A stretch of DNA of 59,217 bases from assembly GCF_001653715.1 (NCBI RefSeq), contig NZ_LWHQ01000004.1:1-59217 (forward strand). The letters are read 5' to 3'. Below, one piece after another: positions 53,007-59,217 of this stretch. Made by a program: the position numbers and the translations under genes. The notes under the pieces were generated by a model. The model had not been told where the DNA came from, did not search any database, and saw only the letters and a program-made list of their open reading frames with translations. Source of the stretch: Methylobacterium platani. Its GTDB lineage: Bacteria; Pseudomonadota; Alphaproteobacteria; Rhizobiales; Beijerinckiaceae. How positions within the stretch are numbered: the stretch's first letter is position 1; each line of letters starts with the position of its first letter.

Positions 53007-54152
53007 TCACGCCTCCGCCAGCACCCGCGCGTTCTCCCGGATCGCCGCCTCGCTCACCGCGATCCCGAGCCCCGGCCCCTGCGGCACCACGACCGCGCCG
53101 GCCTCGACCGGGACGCGCGCCTCCAGCACGTCCTCGGTCAGGACGTGGTGGGGCATGTAGAACTCGCAGCCGAGGGAGATGCCGGGGGTCGCGGCGATGA
53201 GCTGGGTGCCGGCGGCGAGCGCGATGCCGCCCTCCCACAGGGTGCCGCCGTAGCCCGGCAGCCCGGCGGTCTCGGCGATCGCCATCAGGGCCTGCGCCTT
53301 CAGCATCCCGCCGCACTTCATCAGCTTGACCGAGACCGCGTCGGCGGCCCGGCGCCGCACCACCTCGAGGGCGTCGGCGGCGTCGAAGCAGCTCTCGTCG
53401 GCGAGGATCGGGGTGTCGAGGGCGGCGGTGAGCGCCGTCATCGCGTCGAGGTGGCGGCGGGCCACCGGCTGCTCGATGAAGGTCGGCCGGAAGGCCTCGA
53501 CGTCGCGCAGGGTGCGCAGCGCCCCGAACGGCGCGAGCGCCTGGTTGTAATCGACCCTGAGGTCGATGCCCTCGCCGAAGGCCGCCCGCATGGCCTCGAG
53601 ATGGCGCAAGTCCTCGGCGTGGCTCTTCACCCCGGTCTTCACCTTGAACAGGCGGTGGCCTTCAGCCGTCATGGCGTGCATGCGGGCGAGGTCGGCCTCG
53701 AAATCCGGGTCGGCGATCGAGAACGAGAGCGGGATCGTGTCCCGCACCCGGCCGCCGAGCAGCTCGGCCACCGGGAGGCCCGCGGCGCGGCCGAGGATGT
53801 CGAACAGCGCCATCTCGACCGCCGCCTTGGCGTCGGTATGTCCCGTCAGCGCCCGGTCGAGATCGGCGGCGAGCGCCCGCACGCCCTTCGCCGACCGGCC
53901 GAGGATCAGCGGGCGCAGGTAGATGTCCAGCGCCGCGAAGGCGCCCTCGGCGGTGCCGGTGAACACCTCCCAGGGGGCGGCCTCGCCCCAGCCGACGAGG
54001 CCCTCGCGGGTGGTGAGGCGCAGGAGCACCCGCTTCACCGTGCCCTTGACGTCGCCGACGCCCTGGCGGCGGGCCATCCGGATCGGGCTCTCGATCAGGA
54101 CGACGCGCAGATGCTCGACGACGAGCGGATCGGTGATCGCATGCCGGCTCAT
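53007..54152 (-). CDS. Enolase-superfamily enzyme, muconate-lactonizing subgroup
   Basis: 381-aa mandelate racemase/MLE-type enzyme. A capping domain (1-125) precedes the barrel. KVKTG supplies the KxK base pair (about 170). Metal ligands come from RVDYNQ (Asp), FIEQPV (Glu) and ILADES (Asp-Glu). The second base is the Lys of VSVKLMKCGG. All catalytic residues are present. The subgroup includes muconate cycloisomerase, dipeptide epimerase and hydroxyproline-betaine or cis-3-hydroxyproline enzymes. The linked amino-acid-type ABC transporter and FAD amine oxidase favour an amino-acid-like substrate. It is coupled to the SDR by an ATGA overlap. Confidence 0.87.
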   Translation of the reverse strand: MSRHAITDPLVVEHLRVVLIESPIRMARRQGVGDVKGTVKRVLLRLTTREGLVGWGEAAPWEVFTGTAEGAFAALDIYLRPLILGRSAKGVRALAADLDRALTGHTDAKAAVEMALFDILGRAAGLPVAELLGGRVRDTIPLSFSIADPDFEADLARMHAMTAEGHRLFKVKTGVKSHAEDLRHLEAMRAAFGEGIDLRVDYNQALAPFGALRTLRDVEAFRPTFIEQPVARRHLDAMTALTAALDTPILADESCFDAADALEVVRRRAADAVSVKLMKCGGMLKAQALMAIAETAGLPGYGGTLWEGGIALAAGTQLIAATPGISLGCEFYMPHHVLTEDVLEARVPVEAGAVVVPQGPGLGIAVSEAAIRENARVLAEA

Positions 54153-54910
54153 GTGAGCCCTCCATCGACGTGGACGACCTGGCCGGTGACGTAGGAGGCG
54201 GCCGGCGAGGCCAGGAAGGCGACGACGCCCGCGACCTCCGCCGGATCAGCCCGGCGCCCGAGGGGAATGGCGGCTTCGAGCGTCGCGATCGCGTCGTCCG
54301 AAAGCGCGCCGCCGCGGCCCGGATCCTTCCGGGTCAGGCCCGGCGCCACGGCGTTGACCGTGACGCCGTCCGGGGCGAACTCGCGGGCGAGGCTGCGTAC
54401 CAGCGCTTCCAGCGCAGCCCGGCCGGCGGCCGAGGCCGCGAACAGCCCGAGATCGGCCCGGTAGAGATGGGCGACGTAGGACGACACCGCGACGAGGCGG
54501 GGCGCGTCGCCCGCCCGCAGCAGCGGCGAGGCGGCCTGCGCGAGGCGCAGGAACGACTCGGCCGAGACGGAGAGCGCGCCCGCGAGGTCGGCCGGATCGA
54601 GCGCGAGGGCGCCCCCGCGCAGGGCCTTGCCGGCGGCGGCCACCACCGCGTCGAGGCGCCAGAAGGTGTCGGCGGCGAGCCGCACGCCGCGCGGGCCGGT
54701 CTCCGGGTCGGCGAGGTCGCCGAGAAAGGTCGCGACCGCGGCACCCCGCCCGCGGGCCTCGTCCGCCACCGCGTCGAGGCCCACGGCGTTGCGGCCGCTA
54801 TGGAGCACGAGGCCGTGGCCGGGCCCGGCGAGGGCGAGCGCCGTGGCCCGGCCGATGCCGCTGCCCGCCCCCGTCACCAGGGTCACCCGGGTCGCGGTGC
54901 CCCGGCTCAT
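54149..54910 (-). CDS. SDR-fold protein with degenerate active site
   Basis: 253-aa Rossmann-fold protein. The nucleotide loop GAGSGIG is intact, and the C-terminus (VTNAVAPGL-like segment, [16 protein letters not shown]) is typical of SDRs. The catalytic Ser is present in VSSYVA. Where active SDRs have Tyr-x-x-x-Lys, this protein reads FAASA, so Tyr is Phe and Lys is Ala. It may bind NAD(P)H without classical catalysis or use another mechanism. Its ATG overlaps the ABC ATPase stop and its TGA overlaps the enolase-family start, so it is fixed within the operon. Confidence 0.86.
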   Translation of the reverse strand: MSRGTATRVTLVTGAGSGIGRATALALAGPGHGLVLHSGRNAVGLDAVADEARGRGAAVATFLGDLADPETGPRGVRLAADTFWRLDAVVAAAGKALRGGALALDPADLAGALSVSAESFLRLAQAASPLLRAGDAPRLVAVSSYVAHLYRADLGLFAASAAGRAALEALVRSLAREFAPDGVTVNAVAPGLTRKDPGRGGALSDDAIATLEAAIPLGRRADPAEVAGVVAFLASPAASYVTGQVVHVDGGLT

Positions 54911-55713
54911 GGGGCGGCCGCCTCGCCGCGGCGGTGGAAATGGGCCAGGAAGGCCCGGGTGTCGGGGTGCCGCGGCGCGTCGATCAGGCTGCGGGCCGGG
55001 CCTTCCTCGACCACGACGCCGTCGCGCAGGAACACCACCCGGTCGGCGACCTCGCGGGCGAAGGCGATCTCGTGGGTGACGATCACCATGGTCATGCCGT
55101 CGGCGGCGAGCGCCCGCATCACGCCGAGGACCTCGCCGACGAGTTCCGGGTCGAGGGCCGAGGTCGCCTCGTCGAACAGCATCACGTCGGGCTCCATGGC
55201 GAGCGCGCGGGCGATGGCGACGCGCTGCTTCTGCCCGCCGGAGAGGCGGCTCGGATACTGCTCCGCCTTGTCGGCGAGGCCGACCTTGGCGAGCAGCGCC
55301 CGGCCTTGCGCCTCGGCCTCGGCCTTCGGCCGCCGCCGCACCGTGACCGGCCCCTCCATCACGTTCTGCAGCGCGGTCAGGTGCGGAAACAGGTTGAAGT
55401 GCTGGAACACCATGCCGGTCCCGGCGCGGAACCGCGCCAGGGCCTTGGTCCCAGGCAGCCTCGCGCCGGGGCCGAACCGGAAGGCGTCGCCCCCGACCCG
55501 GACCTCGCCGGCATCCGGCACCACCAGGAGGTTGATGCAGCGCAGCAGCGTCGACTTGCCCGAGCCCGACGGCCCGATCAACGCCACCACGCCGCCCGCC
55601 GGGACGGTCAGCGACACGTCCTTGAGCACCGCGTGGCCGCCGAAGCTCTTGGCGAGATGCGCGATCGCGATCTTCGGCGCGGGGCCGGAGGGAGGGCCGG
55701 ATGTCTCTGCCAT
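54907..55713 (-). CDS. Polar amino acid ABC transporter, ATP-binding protein
   Basis: 268-aa ABC ATPase of the GlnQ/HisP class. Walker [10 protein letters not shown] is at about 47-55, the Q-loop in [17 protein letters not shown] (a polar-amino-acid hallmark), signature LSGGQKQR, Walker [13 protein letters not shown] and the switch His in VTHE. The start at 55713 gives a normal N-terminus; the frame continues upstream only as the antisense of the permease. It lies 8 bases after the permease gene and overlaps the SDR start by 4 bases. Confidence 0.95.
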   Translation of the reverse strand: MAETSGPPSGPAPKIAIAHLAKSFGGHAVLKDVSLTVPAGGVVALIGPSGSGKSTLLRCINLLVVPDAGEVRVGGDAFRFGPGARLPGTKALARFRAGTGMVFQHFNLFPHLTALQNVMEGPVTVRRRPKAEAEAQGRALLAKVGLADKAEQYPSRLSGGQKQRVAIARALAMEPDVMLFDEATSALDPELVGEVLGVMRALAADGMTMVIVTHEIAFAREVADRVVFLRDGVVVEEGPARSLIDAPRHPDTRAFLAHFHRRGEAAAP

Positions 55714-55721
55714 GTCGGGAC

Positions 55722-56384
55722 TCAATCGCTGGTGGCGAGGCGCTTCTCGCCCCGGCGCACGATCCAGGTGAGCGGGTACAAAGCCGCGAAGTAGAGGACC
55801 GCCACGAGGGTGTAGATCTCGAGCGGCCGGTAACTGTCGTGGGCCGCGACCTGGCCCTGGTAGAGCAGGTCCGGCACCGCCAGCACCGAGACCAGCGAGG
55901 TGTTCTTGAACTGGATGATCGACTGGTTCATCAGCGGCGGCACCATGCGCTTGAGCGCCTGGGGCAGGATGATCCGGCGCAGGCTCTGGGCCGGGGTCAT
56001 GCCGAGGGCCGCCGCCGCCTCGCCCTGGCCGCGGTCGATCGACACGATGCCGCCGCGGATGATCTCGGCGTAGAACGAGCCGCCGTAGAGCGACAGCGCC
56101 AGCACCGACGCGCCGATCGCCGAGATCTCGATGCCCGACAGGATCGGCAGGGCGTAGTAGAACCACACCAGCTGCACCAGGAGCGGGGTGCAGCGGAAGA
56201 CCTCGATGTAGGCGTTGGCGAGCCAGCGCAGGGGCGCGAAGCGCGACAGCTTGGCGAGGCCGGCCGCCAGCCCGACCAGGAGCCCGATCAGCACGATCGC
56301 GACCGTGAAGGCCGCGGTGACGCCGAGCCCCTGGACGAACAGCCAGCGGTAGGTCCAGAGCGAGCCGAAATCCCAGGTATACAT
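55722..56384 (-). CDS. Polar amino acid ABC transporter, permease
   Basis: 220-aa inner-membrane protein of the HisM/GlnP type. About five hydrophobic helices surround the EAA loop [33 protein letters not shown] (about 120-152), which docks the ATPase. The N-terminus [21 protein letters not shown] is typical. Only one permease gene is present, so it probably forms a homodimer. It is 42 bases after the binding-protein gene. Confidence 0.94.
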   Translation of the reverse strand: MYTWDFGSLWTYRWLFVQGLGVTAAFTVAIVLIGLLVGLAAGLAKLSRFAPLRWLANAYIEVFRCTPLLVQLVWFYYALPILSGIEISAIGASVLALSLYGGSFYAEIIRGGIVSIDRGQGEAAAALGMTPAQSLRRIILPQALKRMVPPLMNQSIIQFKNTSLVSVLAVPDLLYQGQVAAHDSYRPLEIYTLVAVLYFAALYPLTWIVRRGEKRLATSD

Positions 56385-56426
56385 CTCAGACCCGATCCCA
56401 TCCGGCCGCGTCGCGCCCCCGGCGGC

Positions 56427-57278
56427 TCACAGCGAGACGCCGGCCGGCATGTCGGCCTCGGTGACGCCGACGAGCTCCATGTTCGACACGATGGTCTGGC
56501 GGATGAAGCCGAGGCCCTTGTTGTAGTCGATCCAGGTGTTGACGAAATCGCGCAGCGTCTTGTCGCGCTCGCGCCGGAACCCGGCATTCGAGGTGGTGGC
56601 GAAGACCGGGTTCGGCACCACGAGCTGGCCCAGCGCCGGGTTCTTCTTCAGCACGGTCAGCGCCAGCATCAGGATCAGGCACTGCGCGTCGACCCGTCCG
56701 GTCGAGAGCGCCAGCGTCGCCTCGTCGGCGGACTTGAAGCGCACGATCTGCGCCTTCGGGCACAGCCTTGTCACCACCGCGTCGTGCGAGGAGCCGACAT
56801 CGACCGCGAGCTTGACGTCCGGGTTGTTCAGCTCGGCCCAGGTCTTCGCCGCAAAGCCCTTCTTGGCGATCACCGTGAAGGCGTTGCTGAAGACCGGGAC
56901 CGAGAAATCGACCACCAGGGCCCGCTTCGGGGTCGGGTTGAGGCCGAAGAACATGTCGATCTTGTTGGCCTGGAGGTCGAGCACCGAGTTGCCCCAGGTG
57001 GTCTCGGACAGCTCCAGCTCGGCCTCGAGCTCGGCGGCGAGCGCCTTCGCCATGTCGACGTAGAAGCCGCGCCACTGCCCGGTGGCGATGTCCTTCTGAT
57101 AGTACGGCGCCCCGCCGGCCACCGCCGCGGTGCGCAGCTTCCTGGTGCGCCGGATCCGGTCGAAGGCGCTCTCGGTCGCGTCCTGCGCGACCGCGGGAGC
57201 GGCGATCAGGGAGGCGGCGGCTCCCGCCACGAGGGGGGCGGCCCCGAACAGGCCTGCGAGCGATCGGCGCGACAGCAT
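56427..57278 (-). CDS. Amino-acid-type ABC substrate-binding protein
   Basis: 283-aa periplasmic binding protein. A signal peptide (1-30, SRRSLAGLFGAAPLVAGAAASL, ending APAVAQ) has a twin-Arg start. The family 3 solute-binding domain follows, with KLRTAAVAGGAPYYQKDIATGQWRGFYVDMAKALAAEL, TPKRALVVDFS and DVGSSHDAVV. Ligand contacts cannot be read precisely; Asp/Arg residues for the alpha-amino and carboxyl groups are expected but not clear. The start at 57278 is preceded by AAGGAG. It is the first gene of the transporter operon; the gap before it carries a REP element. Confidence 0.92.
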   Translation of the reverse strand: MLSRRSLAGLFGAAPLVAGAAASLIAAPAVAQDATESAFDRIRRTRKLRTAAVAGGAPYYQKDIATGQWRGFYVDMAKALAAELEAELELSETTWGNSVLDLQANKIDMFFGLNPTPKRALVVDFSVPVFSNAFTVIAKKGFAAKTWAELNNPDVKLAVDVGSSHDAVVTRLCPKAQIVRFKSADEATLALSTGRVDAQCLILMLALTVLKKNPALGQLVVPNPVFATTSNAGFRRERDKTLRDFVNTWIDYNKGLGFIRQTIVSNMELVGVTEADMPAGVSL

Positions 57279-57664
57279 CGTGACAAACTCCTTCTCGGGC
57301 GTCTCCCCGCGGTCGCGCTTAGCACGTGGCGGGCCAGAGGGAAGAGCCACGCGGGCGGCCGCGGTTTAATCCACGCAAGTGTGCCGTCGCGTCCCCTGCC
57401 GGAGGAGGCAATGTTCACCGGGCGACGCGGAAATCGAGGCAGGATGAGCGCGAGGTCGCGCGTGACACGCGACGTCGTCCGGGACGTGCCGTGGCCGGGA
57501 ACCCGACATTCGGCACCGCGGACGATGCAGAGCGGAGGGGACCGCCTTCCGATTGCTTCGTCGACGTCAGCGGTCATGGATCCCCGGTTCCGCTGCGCGG
57601 GCCCGGGATGACGACCGGGAGGTCATCAAGACGATGCAGGAACGCCACCCGTCCCGGTCTGCCC
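57279..57664. other. Gap upstream of the ABC operon with REP element
   Basis: 386 bases without a clear gene. It should carry the minus-strand promoter for the binding-protein operon. A plus-strand frame of 66 codons starts at 57411 behind a very good GGAGGAGG ribosome site, but it ends inside the REP element and has no recognisable domain. The REP copy is at 57573-57612. Confidence 0.45.
57573..57612. repeat. REP-type palindrome, second copy
   Basis: GTCAT at 57573 pairs with ATGAC ending at 57612, with imperfect inner arms and the core TCCGCTGCGCGG shared with the element at 9771-9816. It lies between the FAD oxidase gene and the binding-protein gene. Confidence 0.62.
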
Positions 57665-58966
57665 CTACGGCACGGCGCGCCCCGGAAACCGCGCCTCGGC
57701 GAGATGCACCGCCTGCGCCCCGGCCTCGTAGGCGAGTTCCCGCACGGCCCGGAAGCCGATCGGCACCGGCGCCGTGACCGGCAGCGGCAGCGCGTCTTCG
57801 GTGATCCGGCCGGCGACGAGGTCGGCGAGCACGCCGCCGAAGGCGGTGCCGGGCGCGATGCCGCGGCCGTTATAGCCGCTGAACCCCACGACGTTGCGGG
57901 CTAGGCGGTGGAAGCGCGGCAGGGCATCGGCCGTCATGCCGATCCGGCCGTACCACTCGGCCTCGAACGGCACGTCGCCGGCCTGGGGAAACAGCGCCTT
58001 CAGGGTGCGTCGCGCCCAGGCCCGGTGCACCGCGGCGCCGGTGCCGCGCAAAGCCCCGACGCTGCCGAGGACGAGGCGGCCGGCGGCGTCGAGACGGAAC
58101 GAGGTCAGCACCGGCTTCGTGTCCCAGGCGCCCTGGCGCCCGGGCAGGATCGTGCCGCGCAGGTTGTCGGAGAGCGGCGCGGTCGCGATGTTGAAGTAGG
58201 GCAGGTGGGCGATCTCGGCCCGGATCTCCGGCCACGGCGCCCGCGTGTAGGCGTTGGTGGCGACGACGACCCAATCGGCATCGACGCGGCCGCCCGGGGT
58301 GGTCAGGCGCCAGCGCGTGCCCGCCTCGGCGACGCCGAGGACCGGGCTGCCGGCATGGATCGCCGCGCCGGCCGCCAGCGCCGCGCGGGCGAGGCCGCGC
58401 GCGTAGGCGAGCGGCTGGATCGTGCCGGCGCGCTCGTCGAGGAGCGCGCCCGCGTAGGCCCGCGCGCCGGTGGCCCGGGCGGTCTCCGCCGCGTCGAGGA
58501 GGCGGACCGGCGCCCCGCGGGCCTGCCACTGCCGGGCCCGGTCCGCGAGGTCCGACAGGCCCTTCGCCCCGACCGCGCAGTGCAGCGTGCCGGTGTCTTG
58601 CGCCTCGCAGGCGATGGCGTGCTCGGCGATCAGGTCGAAGACGCGCCGCGGCGCGGTGCCGAGCAGCGACAGCAGCCGCTCGCCGCGCTCCGGGCCGAGG
58701 GCGGCCGGCACGAGGTCGGGCTTCACCCACAGCCCCGCATTGACGAGGCCGACATTGCGCCCCGAGCCGCCGAACCCGACCGTCTCGCCCTCCAGCACCG
58801 CGACCCGGGCGCCCGCCTTGGCGAGGTGGAGCGCCGCCGAGAGGCCGGTATAGCCGGCCCCCACCACCGCCACGTCGACGGTCGCGTCGCTCCGCAGCGG
58901 CGGCGCGTCGGGTGCGGGCGGGGCGGTCCTCGCCCAGAGGCCGTGCGAGCGGGGATCGGTGGTCAC
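57665..58966 (-). CDS. FAD-dependent oxidoreductase (DAO/PuuB-like)
   Basis: 433-aa flavoprotein of the D-amino acid oxidase/glycine oxidase family. The FAD loop is VDVAVVGAGYTGLSAALHLAKAGARVAVLE (GAGYTG at about 36-41). GGSGRNVGLVNAGLWVKP follows, and the C-terminal FSGYNGRGIAPGTAFG is the second FAD-binding motif. It resembles PuuB-type amine oxidases that act on secondary or gamma-glutamylated amines. No signal peptide is present, so it is cytosolic. It lies upstream of the ABC operon in the same direction, and probably oxidises an imported amine or amino acid. The substrate is not assigned. Confidence 0.9.
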   Translation of the reverse strand: MTTDPRSHGLWARTAPPAPDAPPLRSDATVDVAVVGAGYTGLSAALHLAKAGARVAVLEGETVGFGGSGRNVGLVNAGLWVKPDLVPAALGPERGERLLSLLGTAPRRVFDLIAEHAIACEAQDTGTLHCAVGAKGLSDLADRARQWQARGAPVRLLDAAETARATGARAYAGALLDERAGTIQPLAYARGLARAALAAGAAIHAGSPVLGVAEAGTRWRLTTPGGRVDADWVVVATNAYTRAPWPEIRAEIAHLPYFNIATAPLSDNLRGTILPGRQGAWDTKPVLTSFRLDAAGRLVLGSVGALRGTGAAVHRAWARRTLKALFPQAGDVPFEAEWYGRIGMTADALPRFHRLARNVVGFSGYNGRGIAPGTAFGGVLADLVAGRITEDALPLPVTAPVPIGFRAVRELAYEAGAQAVHLAEARFPGRAVP

Positions 58967-59140
58967 GGGGTGCGGGGTCCTTGAATCGGGACCGCACCAT
59001 GCCCGATCGCCCGGGCCGGCGCCACGGCTGGCCGCGGCGCACGCCTGGGCTAAGCAGACTTGCGTTGGCAGGCCACACGGTACACGACACGAGCTCCGTG
59101 GCCCAGCGGTCGGCCTCGCGGCCCATCGTTGGCCGACCCC

Positions 59141-59217
59141 CTTTCCCGGACGACTGAAGCGTCAGCGGAAGAAGATCCGGGATCCAGCATGACACGTCGC
59201 GAAGCGTCCGCCTGTCT
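59141..59217. repeat. Long inverted repeat family, copy 3 (cut by window edge)
   Basis: From 59141 the sequence CTTTCCCGGACGACTG is followed by TCAGCGGAAG, AGATCCGGGATCCAGCA and GTCGCGAAGCGTCC, matching the left half of copy 1 with few differences. The right half lies beyond the window. Confidence 0.85.

Noticed and set aside
54149..54910. Sequencing error or pseudogene as explanation for the missing YxxxK in the SDR
   Set aside because: The frame is intact, both ends overlap neighbours exactly and the surrounding motifs are normal, so point decay is less likely than a real degenerate protein.
57411..57611. 66-codon frame with an excellent GGAGGAGG ribosome site
   Set aside because: It ends inside a REP palindrome, has no recognisable domain and an Arg-rich composition. 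Kept only as a remark because the ribosome site is good.

Overview
The window looks like a chromosomal segment of a high-GC alphaproteobacterium of the order Hyphomicrobiales, most likely Methylobacterium or a close relative. This is inferred from gene content. A long acyl-CoA dehydrogenase with the N-terminal extension of methylsuccinyl-CoA dehydrogenase (ethylmalonyl-CoA pathway) is present. The flagellar cluster carries the alphaproteobacterial regulators FlbT and FlaF and a DUF1217 protein. There are proline-rich beta-barrel outer membrane proteins and an ExoF-like exopolysaccharide exporter. No rRNA, tRNA, CRISPR array, prophage or complete insertion sequence was seen. Apart from one broken gene, coding is dense and uniform.

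Layout. 0.4-6 kb holds an epoxide hydrolase facing a small dehydrogenase/GST group, then a DUF1348 gene and argC. 6-10 kb holds a basic DUF5872 protein behind a stress-type promoter, the rplM-rpsI ribosomal operon, a thioesterase, an enoyl-CoA hydratase-like protein and a CoA-binding protein. 10-19.5 kb holds mgtE, a small membrane protein, a response regulator, and the envelope/housekeeping run pal, cpoB(ybgF), tilS, ftsH, glmM. 19.6-22.6 kb has three outer membrane beta-barrels. 22.7-28.5 kb has an SDR, mcd, a 63-aa protein, a GT4 glycosyltransferase and a DegP/HtrA protease.

28.7-43.4 kb is a flagellar cluster, all on the minus strand. In transcription order it runs: membrane protein of unknown function, DUF1217 protein, flgF, fliI, flgE, flgK, flgL, flaF, flbT, flgD, fliQ, flhA, fliR, FliJ-like, FlgJ-like rod-binding protein, FlgN-like, FliL-like. 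Strong hairpins after flgE and flgL and a dispersed repeat between fliQ and flhA split it into probable transcription units. 43.6-48.7 kb carries a PilZ protein, an M20 amidohydrolase, a serine hydrolase, a FemAB-like acyltransferase and a small membrane protein. 48.7-52.6 kb is a polysaccharide locus (ExoF-like exporter, sugar-phosphate transferase, GT2) with a perfect CtrA-type box in its divergent promoter. A decayed oxidoreductase tail follows. 53-59 kb is a minus-strand solute-uptake and catabolism cluster: FAD amine oxidase, ABC binding protein, permease, ATPase, an SDR lacking its catalytic Tyr and Lys, and an enolase-superfamily enzyme.

The most notable non-coding signals are a three-copy family of long inverted repeats, a two-copy REP family, several in-frame 15/21-bp minisatellites, a possible Shine-Dalgarno-sequestering leader before mgtE, and candidate EcfG and CtrA sites. 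No single locus is clearly a new system. The best candidates for new biology are the 53-59 kb cluster with its degenerate SDR, and the polysaccharide locus with its repeat-tailed transferase.
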